From contig JABAZI010000071.1 in NCBI GenBank assembly GCA_018608545.1, forward strand, positions 1 through 48,153: a stretch of 48,153 nucleotides of DNA, read 5' to 3'. Under the pieces are notes generated by a model. The model saw only the letters and a program-made list of their open reading frames with translations. It made no database searches and had not been told where the DNA came from. The DNA comes from Polaribacter sp. (GTDB taxonomy: Bacteria; Bacteroidota; Bacteroidia; Flavobacteriales; Flavobacteriaceae). Below are positions 17,863 to 26,885 of the stretch, in pieces; the first letter of the stretch is position 1; every line of letters starts with the position of its first letter. Both the position numbers and the translations under genes were made by a program.

Positions 17863-20310
17863 CTAAATATTTGGTATGTCATCAGAATTTTTCTCTCTAT
17901 TGTTTTCGTTTTGATTCCATCTGTAAGAAAAGTTTAGGGAGATTTGACGAATTCTTCTCTGGTATGTCTGATCTGATATATTGCTAGGATTCTCTCTACT
18001 TGGTGCAAAATTTTTAAAATTATATTTTCTTGAATTAAATACATCATTGATGTTTAAAACTAAGGTGCCTTTCTTTTTAAAGAGCTCTTTGCTGAAAGCT
18101 AAATTAACTGATAGTAAGCCATCTACATCACTTTGCGCATCACTTCTAGCACCTGTATAAAATATTCTAGTTTGTGATTGAATGTCTCCCGGGAGTTTTA
18201 TTTTAGCATCAAAACGAGTAAACCAAGAAGTATTTTTACTGTCAAAATTTTGATTGATTATATTGTTTTCATTTGTGTTTGGGTTTGTTGTTTCGTATGA
18301 GTATTGTCCTTTCGTTTCAAATTGAAAAAAGTTAAAAGTACCAGAGAGTTTAACATTGTTACCAGCAGTATAATTTGATGTAAATTCAAAACCTATTCGG
18401 TCCTCTGAGGCAAGATTAATCGGTTTTCTTACTATAATACTTGTTTCTTTTCCATTGATTACTCTATATTCTTGACTATTTATTCTAACAATATTATTTG
18501 TTGAATGTTGGTAGTAAATAGAAGAATTAAAAGTTAATTTTTTCCATTTATTTAAATATGCCAAATCGAAGGTATTTGAATAGGTCGGATCTAAATTTAC
18601 ATTTCCTTTATAAAATATTATTTCGCTTGCTCTATTTTCAAAAGGGTTTAAAGATCTAGATCGTGGTCTTCTCAGCCGTCTACTATAGCCTAAAGTAACA
18701 CTTCTGTCTTCAGTTATTTCATAACCAATATTAGCTGTAGGAAATAAGTTTGTGTAGCTTTTATTATAGTTTTCGTTTGTATTTATAAGATTAATATCAA
18801 TCTTAGTTGCTTCTACTCGCATACCTAAAAGATAGGAAAAGTTGTTTAGCTTGTCTCCAAACTGTGTATAATAAGCATTGACTTTTTGTAGGAATTCTAA
18901 GTTATTTGAAGGATTAAATCTTGGATCTAAATTTGGAGCAATTACAGTATAATCTGATGTTAAGTTTTCAAAATTACCACGATATCCTATTTCAAATTGA
19001 GCATTTTTTCCAATCGGTAATACATAGTCTGTTTGAATCAATTGACTTTTTGAAAGTTCGTCTGTAGCAGTTGTTTCAGGATATATGTCTGTAATAAGAG
19101 CAAAATTGTTTTCGTTACTTTTGCTGTATTGAACATCTATCGAGAGTCGATGGCCTTTCGTGTTAAAATTATTTATATAATTTAGAGAAACTTGTGATGT
19201 TTTATCTTTTTCACTTTCATCCTGAATTCGAAGAGAATTATATAAATTGTTATCTAAAATATCAAATGAATTTATCGTATTGGTCGATATATTTCGCTCT
19301 TTTGATTCTCTTATAAAAATACTTCCAGTAATGGCACTAGTTTTATTTAAAAAGTATTCTAAACCAATGTTTGCATTAAAACCTTTTCTATTTCTTTCAT
19401 ATAACCTATTTTCAATTCGTGAACTGTCTATAACTTTATTTGATAAATAAGTAATGTTAGAGTTGAAAATCCCAGGACTGCCACCATCATTATATCCAAA
19501 ATTTGAAAATAAGTTTATTTTATCTGAACGTAAATTTAAATTTAGCGCAGTTTGATAATTTTTGGGATTCCCTATGGTCGTATTTACTGACCCGTTAAAG
19601 CCACTGGTCTTTCCTTTTCTTAAAATTATGTTCAAGATTCCTGCCGTTCCTTCTGAGTCGTATCTTGCAGAAGGAGATGTGATAACTTCAACTTTTTCAA
19701 TCGCATCAGACGGCAACTGTTTTAGGGCGTCAGCACCATTTAAACCTACCAAAGCAGAAGGCTTACCATCTATTAGTATGCGAACACTTTCACTCCCACG
19801 AAGACTAATGGTTCCTTCGGAATCAATATTTACTGAAGGTACATTGTCTAGGACATCGGAGGCTGTTCCTCCTTTGACAGTCATATCATTCCCAATTGTG
19901 TAGATTTTTTTATCAAGACGTATGTCTATGGTAGATTTCTCTGCTGTGACAAATATTTCGTCCAAATTATTTCCATTATCCTCTAATTTTATAATTCCTA
20001 AGTTTTTGTTTGAGAGAATCTCTTGTGAAATAAATTTCCTCGTTTTAAAAGAGATAAATTCTACGTTGATGTCATAAGTTCCCTTTGGAGTTTTGATTTT
20101 GAATTCACCAGATTCATCAGTGATTGCTCCTGTGATTTTTTGTGTTACGGTGTTCTTTAAAACAATGGTTGCATAGTGTAAAGGTTCACCTGATTCAGTC
20201 TCAATAACTTTTCCATAAACAGAAAAAACAGGAGATTTAACGGTTTCTTGGCCAACAAAAACTAGACTTGTGAAAAGGCAACATAAAAGAATATAATTTT
20301 TTACAGTCAA
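17863..20310 (-). CDS. TonB-dependent outer-membrane receptor with carboxypeptidase-like N-terminal domain
   Basis: The 815-residue protein has a signal peptide (hydrophobic residues 6-20, ending FVGQ). A CarboxypepD_reg-like domain follows at about 27-110 (VYGKVIETESGEPLHYATIVLKN), then a plug domain at about 120-230 with 'VLDNVPSVNIDSEGTISLRGS', and a long beta-barrel ending in an aromatic strand (ISLNFSYRWN). It belongs to the outer-membrane beta-barrel/TonB receptor family of Bacteroidetes, not the SusC type. No SusD partner or substrate gene is adjacent, so its ligand is unknown. The frame opens with TTG at 20310. There is no in-frame ATG before the signal peptide and a stop lies just upstream, so TTG is the likely start. 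A 15/14-base dyad precedes it. Confidence 0.88.
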   Translation of the reverse strand: MTVKNYILLCCLFTSLVFVGQETVKSPVFSVYGKVIETESGEPLHYATIVLKNTVTQKITGAITDESGEFKIKTPKGTYDINVEFISFKTRKFISQEILSNKNLGIIKLEDNGNNLDEIFVTAEKSTIDIRLDKKIYTIGNDMTVKGGTASDVLDNVPSVNIDSEGTISLRGSESVRILIDGKPSALVGLNGADALKQLPSDAIEKVEVITSPSARYDSEGTAGILNIILRKGKTSGFNGSVNTTIGNPKNYQTALNLNLRSDKINLFSNFGYNDGGSPGIFNSNITYLSNKVIDSSRIENRLYERNRKGFNANIGLEYFLNKTSAITGSIFIRESKERNISTNTINSFDILDNNLYNSLRIQDESEKDKTSQVSLNYINNFNTKGHRLSIDVQYSKSNENNFALITDIYPETTATDELSKSQLIQTDYVLPIGKNAQFEIGYRGNFENLTSDYTVIAPNLDPRFNPSNNLEFLQKVNAYYTQFGDKLNNFSYLLGMRVEATKIDINLINTNENYNKSYTNLFPTANIGYEITEDRSVTLGYSRRLRRPRSRSLNPFENRASEIIFYKGNVNLDPTYSNTFDLAYLNKWKKLTFNSSIYYQHSTNNIVRINSQEYRVINGKETSIIVRKPINLASEDRIGFEFTSNYTAGNNVKLSGTFNFFQFETKGQYSYETTNPNTNENNIINQNFDSKNTSWFTRFDAKIKLPGDIQSQTRIFYTGARSDAQSDVDGLLSVNLAFSKELFKKKGTLVLNINDVFNSRKYNFKNFAPSRENPSNISDQTYQRRIRQISLNFSYRWNQNENNREKNSDDIPNI

Positions 20311-20319
20311 AACAATTTA

Positions 20320-20353
20320 ATTAAATTTTAACAAAGTTCTTGTTAAATTTAAT
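20320..20353. promoter_or_regulatory. Inverted repeat upstream of the TonB receptor gene
   Basis: Arms ATTAAATTTTAACAA (20320-20334) and TTGTTAAATTTAAT (20340-20353) pair almost perfectly, with one bulged T and a 5-base loop. On the minus strand the loop region reads GAACTTTG, one base off the TAnnTTTG box. The dyad may thus be an operator over the receptor promoter, or a hairpin ending the arsC transcript, although no T-run follows. Which of the two is undecided. Confidence 0.45.
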
Positions 20354-20373
20354 AGGACTTAGTTATAAAAAGG

Positions 20374-20715
20374 TTAAATAATGGATAAAATATTCGCGGG
20401 AGGTCTCCCGATAATTGCTTTTTTATGATTGATAACAATAGGACGTTCAATTAATCTAGGATTTTTAATCATCACTTTTATAATCTCAGAATCTGATAGT
20501 TGAACTCCCTTATAATTATCTTTCCAAATTTTTTCATTTTTCCTAACCAATTCAATAGGAGAAATTTTTAGTAAATCAATGATTTCTTTTAGTTCATCCT
20601 CTGACGGAAGGTCAACTAGATATAAGATCGTTTCAAATTCTTGTTTTGAATTTTCTAAAATTTTAACGCCTTCTCTAGATTTAGAGCAACGTGGGTTGTG
20701 GTATATTTTAATCAT
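20374..20715 (-). CDS. arsC: ArsC/Spx-family arsenate reductase-like protein
   Basis: The 113-residue thioredoxin-fold protein has the active-site stretch NPRCSKSR with Cys10 at residues 7-14, and a C-terminal RPIVI...AIIGRPP segment with the conserved Arg, both typical of the glutaredoxin-dependent arsenate reductase family. In that family the cysteine reduces arsenate to arsenite in the cytoplasm. There is no arsenic efflux gene or ArsR nearby. It follows prfB by 21 bases on the same strand, so this may be a housekeeping member whose physiological substrate is not arsenate. Confidence 0.88.
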   Translation of the reverse strand: MIKIYHNPRCSKSREGVKILENSKQEFETILYLVDLPSEDELKEIIDLLKISPIELVRKNEKIWKDNYKGVQLSDSEIIKVMIKNPRLIERPIVINHKKAIIGRPPANILSII

Positions 20716-20736
20716 ATGAATAAATATATTTTGAGA

Positions 20737-21834
20737 TTAGGAGGTTTTCTTTTGTCCATTAATCATTAAATAAGATTTTAAAAAAGGGTTTATATCACCG
20801 TCCATTACGGCGCCAACATTTCCTGTTTCATGAGAAGTTCTGACGTCTTTTACTAATTTGTAGGGGTGCATAATGTAATTACGAATCTGACTTCCCCATT
20901 CATTTTTTAATTTATTTGCTTCTATATCATCTCTTGCCGCTTGTTGTTTCTTAAGTTCAATTTCGTAGAGTTGTGATTTTAGCATTTTCATGGCTGTAGC
21001 TCTGTTGTCATGTTGAGAACGAGAATTAGAACAGGAAATTTGTATTCCTGAGGGTTTGTGAGTCAGTTGAACTTTTGTCTCAACTTTATTTACATTTTGC
21101 CCTCCAGCACCACTTGATCTTGCAGTTATAATTTCTATGTCTGCTGGGTTTACATCGATTTCTATTGAATCATCTGCTACAGGGAAAACGTACACAGATC
21201 CAAAAGTTGTGTGCCGTTTTCCATTGGAATCAAATGGTGAAATACGAACCAGCCTATGCACACCGTTTTCTCCCTTCAACCACCCAAAAGCATAATCTCC
21301 CTCAATTTCGATGGTAATTGTTTTTATACCCACTACATCTCCAGCTTGATAATTCAAAGTTTTCAATTTGAAACCCTGTTTTTCAGCCCACATTGTGTAC
21401 ATTCTTGACAACATTTCTACCCAATCACAACTTTCAGTACCCCCAGCACCGGCAGTTATTTGAATGGTTGCAGAAAGGGCATCGCCTTCTTCAGAAAGCA
21501 TGTTTTTAAATTCTAAATTTTCTAAAAAAGAACTTGTTTTATCAAATTGTTCAATGACTTCATTTTCTTCAATTTCTCCTTCTTTATAAAATTCATACAA
21601 TACACTTACCTCTTCATTTAAAACGATTGTTTTATTAAAGTCCTCCACCCATTTTTTTTTAAAACGAAGTTCTTTCATTACAATCTCAGCTTCTTTTGGA
21701 TTGTTCCAAAAATTCGGATTGACTGTTTTTTCTTCTTCATTGGCTATTTCAATCAATTTCTTATCTATTTCTAGGTAAGATTTTAATTTTTGAATCCTTG
21801 AGGTAATGTCTTTAAGCTGTTCTTGTGTAATCAT
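20737..21834 (-). CDS. prfB: Peptide chain release factor 2
   Basis: RF2 reads UGA and UAA stop codons and triggers peptide release on the ribosome. The 365-residue product has the stop-recognition tripeptide SPF at residues 199-201 (in [10 protein letters not shown]) and the catalytic GGQ at 244-246 ([14 protein letters not shown]). SPF separates it from RF1, which has PxT. The gene is a single uninterrupted frame: at the position of the E. coli +1 programmed frameshift (after Tyr20-Leu21) the codons read straight through with no in-frame UGA. The usual RF2 autoregulatory frameshift is therefore absent. arsC follows on the same strand, and ltaE is divergent. Confidence 0.97.
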   Translation of the reverse strand: MITQEQLKDITSRIQKLKSYLEIDKKLIEIANEEEKTVNPNFWNNPKEAEIVMKELRFKKKWVEDFNKTIVLNEEVSVLYEFYKEGEIEENEVIEQFDKTSSFLENLEFKNMLSEEGDALSATIQITAGAGGTESCDWVEMLSRMYTMWAEKQGFKLKTLNYQAGDVVGIKTITIEIEGDYAFGWLKGENGVHRLVRISPFDSNGKRHTTFGSVYVFPVADDSIEIDVNPADIEIITARSSGAGGQNVNKVETKVQLTHKPSGIQISCSNSRSQHDNRATAMKMLKSQLYEIELKKQQAARDDIEANKLKNEWGSQIRNYIMHPYKLVKDVRTSHETGNVGAVMDGDINPFLKSYLMINGQKKTS

Positions 21835-22021
21835 ACGTCAAACAAAAATAAATGAATTTTTAAGAATTATTGTTTTAAAAGCGAATACTTATTCATAAAA
21901 TAAATCAAGAGATTAAAGTCAATCTTTTTTTTAAAAATTATTAAATCTTTTTTAAATTATTTATATATCGGATCTTATTTTAAATATATTTAATGTTTAT
22001 ATTACTGCCTTATAAATAAAT

Positions 22022-23047
22022 ATGATAATAGATTTAATATCTGATACTGTAACCAGGCCCACAAAAGAAATGTTACAAATAATGATGAATGCTCCTGTTG
22101 GTGATGATGTTTTTAAAATGGATCCTACCGTAAACCAATTGCAGGAAAAAGCGGCTTCGTTGTTTGGGATGGAAGATGCCTTGTTTTTTCCATCAGGAAC
22201 AATGGCAAATCAAACTGCTATAAAATTACATACGCAATCGGGAGATAAGTTAATTTGCGATAAATATGCTCACATATATAATTATGAAGGAGGTGGAGTT
22301 GCATTTAATTCTGGAGTAACCTGTAAGTTAATAGACGGAAATAGAGGAATGTATACTGCAAAGCAATTACAGAAAGCCATTGCAGGTAGATCTGATATTC
22401 ACGTACCTTATTCAAGGTTGGTGTGTGTAGAAAACACGACCAACAAGGGAGGTGGTGCTTGTTGGGAGTTTTCCGAGTTAAAAAAAATTGAGAAAATAAC
22501 TAGAGAAAATAATTTGTCTTTTCATTTGGATGGAGCTCGCTTGTTCAATGCTTTGGTTGCTAAAAATGAAGCTCCAGCTCAATACGGACAATTGTTTGAT
22601 ACTATTTCTATTTGTCTGTCGAAGGGTTTAGGAGCTCCTGTTGGCTCTATATTACTGGGTTCTAAACACCATATTGCAAAAGCATTGAGAATAAGAAAAT
22701 TGTTCGGTGGAGGAATGAGACAAGCTGGTTTTCTGGCAGCAGCAGGAATTTTTGCACTTGATAATCATGTAGAAAGGTTGGCCGAAGATCATCAAAAAGC
22801 ACAAGAAATTGGTGAAGTTTTAAGTACTGTTTCTTATGTCACAAAAATAGAACCCATTGAAACTAATATTATCATTTTTTATGTTGATCAAAAAATAGGT
22901 GCTGATACTTTTATTCAAAGAATGAAAGACAAAAATATTTTATTAACACCAATGGGAGAGGGAAGAATTAGAATTGTGACGCACTTAGACTATACAGATA
23001 AAATGCATCAAGTTCTTCTAGATGAATTGAAAAATTTTCAAAAATAA
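22022..23047 (+). CDS. ltaE: Low-specificity L-threonine aldolase (GntG-type PLP enzyme)
   Basis: This PLP enzyme splits L-threonine or L-allo-threonine into glycine and acetaldehyde. The 341-residue protein starts with the family opening DLISDTVTRPTKEM and has FPSGTMANQTAI (about 56-67). The aspartate pairing with the PLP ring is in 'FHLDGARLFNA' (about 167-177), and the Schiff-base lysine is Lys201 in CLSKGLGAPVGS. Length and motifs are normal. It is 75 bases upstream of the MerR-like regulator, but the carotenoid genes probably use a promoter located between them. Confidence 0.92.
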   Translation: MIIDLISDTVTRPTKEMLQIMMNAPVGDDVFKMDPTVNQLQEKAASLFGMEDALFFPSGTMANQTAIKLHTQSGDKLICDKYAHIYNYEGGGVAFNSGVTCKLIDGNRGMYTAKQLQKAIAGRSDIHVPYSRLVCVENTTNKGGGACWEFSELKKIEKITRENNLSFHLDGARLFNALVAKNEAPAQYGQLFDTISICLSKGLGAPVGSILLGSKHHIAKALRIRKLFGGGMRQAGFLAAAGIFALDNHVERLAEDHQKAQEIGEVLSTVSYVTKIEPIETNIIIFYVDQKIGADTFIQRMKDKNILLTPMGEGRIRIVTHLDYTDKMHQVLLDELKNFQK

Positions 23048-23093
23048 AAACACGCATTTTTGCTAAAATATATTTTTGCTTCTAAATTTTAAT

Positions 23094-23101
23094 TAAATTT
23101 G
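23094..23101 (+). promoter_or_regulatory. Candidate -7 box (TAAATTTG) for the MerR-like regulator
   Basis: An exact TAnnTTTG match 22 bases before the TTG start at 23123. A second exact match (TATTTTTG) lies at 23071-23078. Neither has a -33 TTG at the ideal distance, so which one is used is not known. Confidence 0.45.
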
Positions 23102-23122
23102 TTTATTGATAAATGATATGCG

Positions 23123-24016
23123 TTGAACAATATTAAACAACATTTTACGATCAAAGACCTTGAAAATATTTCAGGTATAAAGGCGCATACCATTCGTATA
23201 TGGGAAAAGAGGTATGACCTACTAAGACCAAAAAGAACAAAAACGAATATTAGATTATATTCCAATGATCATCTTCAGAAATTATTAAATATTGTTTTAC
23301 TCAATAACAATAATTATAAAATTTCAATGATTGCTAAAATGTCTGACGATCAGATAACTAAATTCTCCAGAGACTTGGCGCTTAATAATGCAGTTAATGA
23401 CGAAGCGATCAACCGTTTTAAGTTATCAATGTTTCAGTTTGATAAAATATTATTTGACAAAACCTATCAAGAGCTTTTACTCAAAAAAAATTTTAGAGAT
23501 GTCTTTACAGATGTTTTCATACCTTTTTTAAATCTTATTGGTCTAATGTGGCAAACTGATACTTTAATTCCAGCACATGAAAATTTTATTTCAAACTTAA
23601 TAGCTCAAAAAATACAATTACAAACTGAGAAAATTCAATATTCTGTTTCTAAAAAATTAAAAACATATGTTTTATTTCTACCGGAGAATGAAATTCACGA
23701 ATTAGGTTTGTTATATTTAAATTATGAACTAATTTTACGAGGTAATTTTACGATTTATCTCGGACAAAGCCTTCCCTTAAATAATTTGGACTTTTTTTTC
23801 CAAAATAGCGCAGAAATTTGTTTTATAACGTTAATGACAGTAATGCCCTATGATCACAAAATTCAAGCATATTTTAATCAAATTGATGAAATCTTAGAAA
23901 AGACCAATCATGAACTAATTGGCATCGGTCAAAAATCAAGTTTAGTCGATTTAAAACATTTAAAATCAAAAATTAATCTTTATAATTCTGTTTCAGACTT
24001 GCTGAAAGAATTATAA
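23123..24016 (+). CDS. MerR-family regulator with B12-binding-like C-terminal half (CarH/LitR-like architecture)
   Basis: The 297-residue protein has an N-terminal MerR winged helix at about 7-75 (FTIKDLENISGIKAHTIRIW, with the Arg-Leu-Tyr-Ser turn), then a helical cobalamin-binding-like domain and a Rossmann-like domain. In CarH photoreceptors the helical domain carries Wx9EH. Here the equivalent is Trp143, nine residues, Glu153, Asn154, so the His is replaced by Asn. The lower-ligand signature HxxG is kept (His192-Glu-Leu-Gly195). The start is TTG at 23123; two nearby ATGs are out of frame. It lies 47 bases upstream of crtI on the same strand, which fits a role as regulator of the carotenoid genes, as in other bacteria. 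Whether it binds cobalamin or senses light is open. Confidence 0.85.
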   Translation: MNNIKQHFTIKDLENISGIKAHTIRIWEKRYDLLRPKRTKTNIRLYSNDHLQKLLNIVLLNNNNYKISMIAKMSDDQITKFSRDLALNNAVNDEAINRFKLSMFQFDKILFDKTYQELLLKKNFRDVFTDVFIPFLNLIGLMWQTDTLIPAHENFISNLIAQKIQLQTEKIQYSVSKKLKTYVLFLPENEIHELGLLYLNYELILRGNFTIYLGQSLPLNNLDFFFQNSAEICFITLMTVMPYDHKIQAYFNQIDEILEKTNHELIGIGQKSSLVDLKHLKSKINLYNSVSDLLKEL

Positions 24017-24063
24017 TTTTTTAATATAAATTCTAATTATTCTCTATTATAGAAAAATAAATA

Positions 24064-25530
24064 ATGAAAAAAAACATTCATATAATTGGTTCCGGGTTCT
24101 CAGCTTTATCAGCTTCATGTTATTTAGCAAAAGAAGGATACAATGTTACTATTTTAGAAAAAAATGATACTTTAGGAGGTAGAGCTAGGCAATATAAAAA
24201 AGAGGGTTTTACTTTTGATATTGGCCCTTCATGGTATTGGATGCCTGATGTTTTTGAACGATTCTTTGCAGACTTTGGTAAAAAACCTTCCGACTATTAT
24301 ACGTTAGATAAATTACATCCAGGTTATGAGGTTTATTTTGGTGAAAATTCTTCATTAAAAATTTCAAGTCATTTAGAAGAAATTTATAATTTATTTGAAA
24401 AAGAAGAAAAAGGAAGTGCTAAACATTTAAAATCATTCATAGATTCGGCAAAATCAAACTACGAGACGGCCATAAAAGATTTGGTTTACAAACCTGGTGT
24501 CTCTCCCTTAGAATTAATAAATACAACAACGATCTCAAGAGTATCTCAATTTTTTTCAACGATTAGAAAGCAAGTTAGAAAGAATATAAAAAATAAAAAA
24601 TTAATAAAAATTTTAGAGTTCCCTGTATTGTTTTTAGGAGCAAAACCAAGCAATACTCCTGCATTTTATAACTTTATGAATTATGCAGATTTTGGACTTG
24701 GTACCTGGCATCCAAGGGGTGGAATGTACACCGTTATTGAAGGAATGGTTTCTTTAGCTAAAAGCCTGGGTGTTAAATTCAAAACAAATGCGAATGTTGA
24801 AAAGATTCTAACAGATTCCTCTAAAAGTGTCTCTGGATTAATAGTAAACGGTAAGAATATTGAAACAAATTTGGTTTTAAGTGGTGCAGACTATCACCAT
24901 ACAGAAACATTGTTAGATATTGGAAGTAGACAATATTCAGAAAAGTATTGGAATAAAAAGACCTTTGCTCCATCCTCTCTTCTTTTCTATGTTGGATTTG
25001 ATAAAAAGATAGCAAATGTAAGTCATCATACCTTATTTTTTGATACAGATTTTGATGCGCATGCAAAAGAAATTTATGACAACCCTACCTGGCCGTCTGA
25101 TCCTTTATTTTATGCTAATTTTACTTCAGTAACTGATGTGACTTCAGCTCCTGAAGGTAAAGAAGCAGGTTTTTTCTTAATTCCTTTAGCTCCTGGAATT
25201 GAAGATACTCCACAATTAAGAGAGGAGTATTTTTATAAAATTATGGACAGGTTTGAGAAATTAACCAATCAAAAAGTAACCTCTCATGTATTGTTTAAAA
25301 AATCATTTTGTGTCAATGATTTTAAAGAAGAATACAATTCTTATAAAGGGAATGCATACGGAATGGCCAATACACTTTTTCAAACTGCTTTTTTAAGGCC
25401 AAAAATTAAAAGTAGTAAAGTAAAAAATTTGTATTTTGCAGGACAATTAACTGTTCCAGGTCCTGGAGTGCCTCCGGCACTTATCTCAGGTAAGTTAGCG
25501 TCAGAATTAATCATTAAAAATCAATTTTAA
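24064..25530 (+). CDS. crtI: Phytoene desaturase
   Basis: CrtI is a membrane-associated FAD enzyme that introduces four double bonds into phytoene to give lycopene. The 488-residue protein opens with the dinucleotide-binding motif IGSGFSAL (Gly9, Gly11) and then LEKNDTLGGRARQ and FDIGPSWYWMPDVFE, which are typical of bacterial CrtI. The C-terminal signature NLYFAGQLTVPGPGVPPALISGKLAS (landmarks Tyr-Phe-Ala-Gly and Pro-Gly-Pro-Gly-Val-Pro) places the substrate end of the fold. crtB starts one base after its stop, so the two are translationally close and co-transcribed. Confidence 0.96.
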   Translation: MKKNIHIIGSGFSALSASCYLAKEGYNVTILEKNDTLGGRARQYKKEGFTFDIGPSWYWMPDVFERFFADFGKKPSDYYTLDKLHPGYEVYFGENSSLKISSHLEEIYNLFEKEEKGSAKHLKSFIDSAKSNYETAIKDLVYKPGVSPLELINTTTISRVSQFFSTIRKQVRKNIKNKKLIKILEFPVLFLGAKPSNTPAFYNFMNYADFGLGTWHPRGGMYTVIEGMVSLAKSLGVKFKTNANVEKILTDSSKSVSGLIVNGKNIETNLVLSGADYHHTETLLDIGSRQYSEKYWNKKTFAPSSLLFYVGFDKKIANVSHHTLFFDTDFDAHAKEIYDNPTWPSDPLFYANFTSVTDVTSAPEGKEAGFFLIPLAPGIEDTPQLREEYFYKIMDRFEKLTNQKVTSHVLFKKSFCVNDFKEEYNSYKGNAYGMANTLFQTAFLRPKIKSSKVKNLYFAGQLTVPGPGVPPALISGKLASELIIKNQF

Positions 25531-25531
25531 A

Positions 25532-26374
25532 ATGAAAGAATTATTTGATCGTGTTTCTAATGATTGTAGTAAACTAGTTACAAAAAGCTACAGTACTTCT
25601 TTTTCTCTAGCGGTAAACATGTTATCTACTGAAATTAGAAAAGATATTTATAATATTTATGGTTTTGTTCGTTTTGCAGATGAAATTGTAGATACTTTCC
25701 ATGACTACAATAAGGAACAATTAATGACTCATTTCGAAAGAGATTACTATCTTTCTAAGGAGCAAGGTATAAGCCTAAACCCTATCCTTAATTCATTTCA
25801 ACAAACAGTTAATAAATATAATATTCCTGATGAAATGATTCAAGCTTTTTTAAAAAGTATGAAAGCTGATCTCTCTAAGAGAGAATATCAAACAAAGGAG
25901 GAGTATGATGAATATATTTATGGTTCTGCTGATGTTGTAGGATTAATGTGTTTAAAAGTATTTGTGAATGGAAATGACGAAATGTACGACACGCTTAAAG
26001 ATGCAGCGATGCGATTGGGATCGGCATTTCAAAAGGTAAATTTCTTAAGAGATTTAAAAGATGATTTTGAATTATTGAATCGTTCTTATTTTCCAAATGT
26101 AGATTTGGGAAAATTAAATGCAATCTCAAAGCAATTAATTATTGATGAGATCGAAGCAGATTTTGACTATGCATATAAAAATGGAGTTCTAAAATTGCCA
26201 ATAGAGGCAAAATTTGGAGTCTACATGGCGTATAGATATTACAGAAGGTTGTTGAAAAAATTAGAAGCAGTTCCCTCAGAGAAAATTATGGATACTCGAA
26301 TCCGTATTTCAGATCCAATGAAAATAAATTTATTGGCTAGAAGTTATGTAAAATATAAATTGAATATTATATAA
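25532..26374 (+). CDS. crtB: Phytoene synthase
   Basis: CrtB condenses two geranylgeranyl diphosphates head-to-head into phytoene, the committed carotenoid step. The 280-residue protein has both Asp-rich Mg-diphosphate motifs: DEIVD at residues 50-54 (after GFVRFA) and DLKDD at 174-178 (in QKVNFLRDLKDD). The position, length and spacing are those of bacterial CrtB and not of squalene synthase. Its stop codon overlaps the crtZ start by one base (TAATG), which suggests translational coupling. A GGPP synthase gene is not in the window. Confidence 0.96.
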   Translation: MKELFDRVSNDCSKLVTKSYSTSFSLAVNMLSTEIRKDIYNIYGFVRFADEIVDTFHDYNKEQLMTHFERDYYLSKEQGISLNPILNSFQQTVNKYNIPDEMIQAFLKSMKADLSKREYQTKEEYDEYIYGSADVVGLMCLKVFVNGNDEMYDTLKDAAMRLGSAFQKVNFLRDLKDDFELLNRSYFPNVDLGKLNAISKQLIIDEIEADFDYAYKNGVLKLPIEAKFGVYMAYRYYRRLLKKLEAVPSEKIMDTRIRISDPMKINLLARSYVKYKLNII

Positions 26375-26820
26375 TGGTATACGCGTTTATTACTTTAGTT
26401 GTTTTTATAATTATGGAAGGTATTACTTGGTGTACACATAAATATGTGATGCACGGATTTGGTTGGTACCTTCATGAGGATCACCATCAGCCAAAATATA
26501 ATGGTTTTGAAAAAAATGATGCTTTTTTTGTAGTTTTTGCAATTCCTAGTATGCTCTTGTTTTATTTTGGAAGTTATACAGTTCATACCTATTTGTTCTT
26601 TATAGGTTTGGGTATTTTATGTTATGGATTGGCTTATTTTTTAGTCCATGACGTATTAATTCATCAACGATTTAAATGGTTTAAGAATACCAATAATATT
26701 TATTTAAGAGGACTCAGAAAAGCACATAAGATTCATCACAAAAAAATGGGTAAACACGACAGTCAATGTTTTGGAATGCTGTTTGTTCCTTTTGAATATT
26801 TTAAAAAACCTAAAATTTAA
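26374..26820 (+). CDS. crtZ: Beta-carotene 3-hydroxylase
   Basis: CrtZ is a di-iron membrane hydroxylase that converts beta-carotene to zeaxanthin. The 148-residue protein carries the histidine clusters of the fatty-acid hydroxylase/CrtZ superfamily: His22-x4-His27, His34-x2-His37-His38, His92-x4-His97 and His118-x2-His121-His122. Hydrophobic helices lie at about 2-20, 50-67 and 70-92. Length and motif spacing match flavobacterial CrtZ. It is embedded between crtB and crtY, which supports the assignment over a generic sterol desaturase. Confidence 0.95.
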   Translation: MVYAFITLVVFIIMEGITWCTHKYVMHGFGWYLHEDHHQPKYNGFEKNDAFFVVFAIPSMLLFYFGSYTVHTYLFFIGLGILCYGLAYFLVHDVLIHQRFKWFKNTNNIYLRGLRKAHKIHHKKMGKHDSQCFGMLFVPFEYFKKPKI

Positions 26821-26885
26821 ATTTTAGTTAAAAGTATTATTTTAATCAAGTTTATTTTTTCAAATAGTAACATTGTATAGCCTTT

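Noticed and set aside
1231..20310. A polysaccharide utilisation locus built from the GH81 enzyme and the TonB receptor
   Set aside because: They are about 12 kb apart, separated by housekeeping genes, and the receptor is not of SusC type and has no SusD partner.
20374..20715. Arsenic resistance operon
   Set aside because: Only the ArsC-like gene is present, next to prfB, with no ArsR, efflux pump or other resistance gene.
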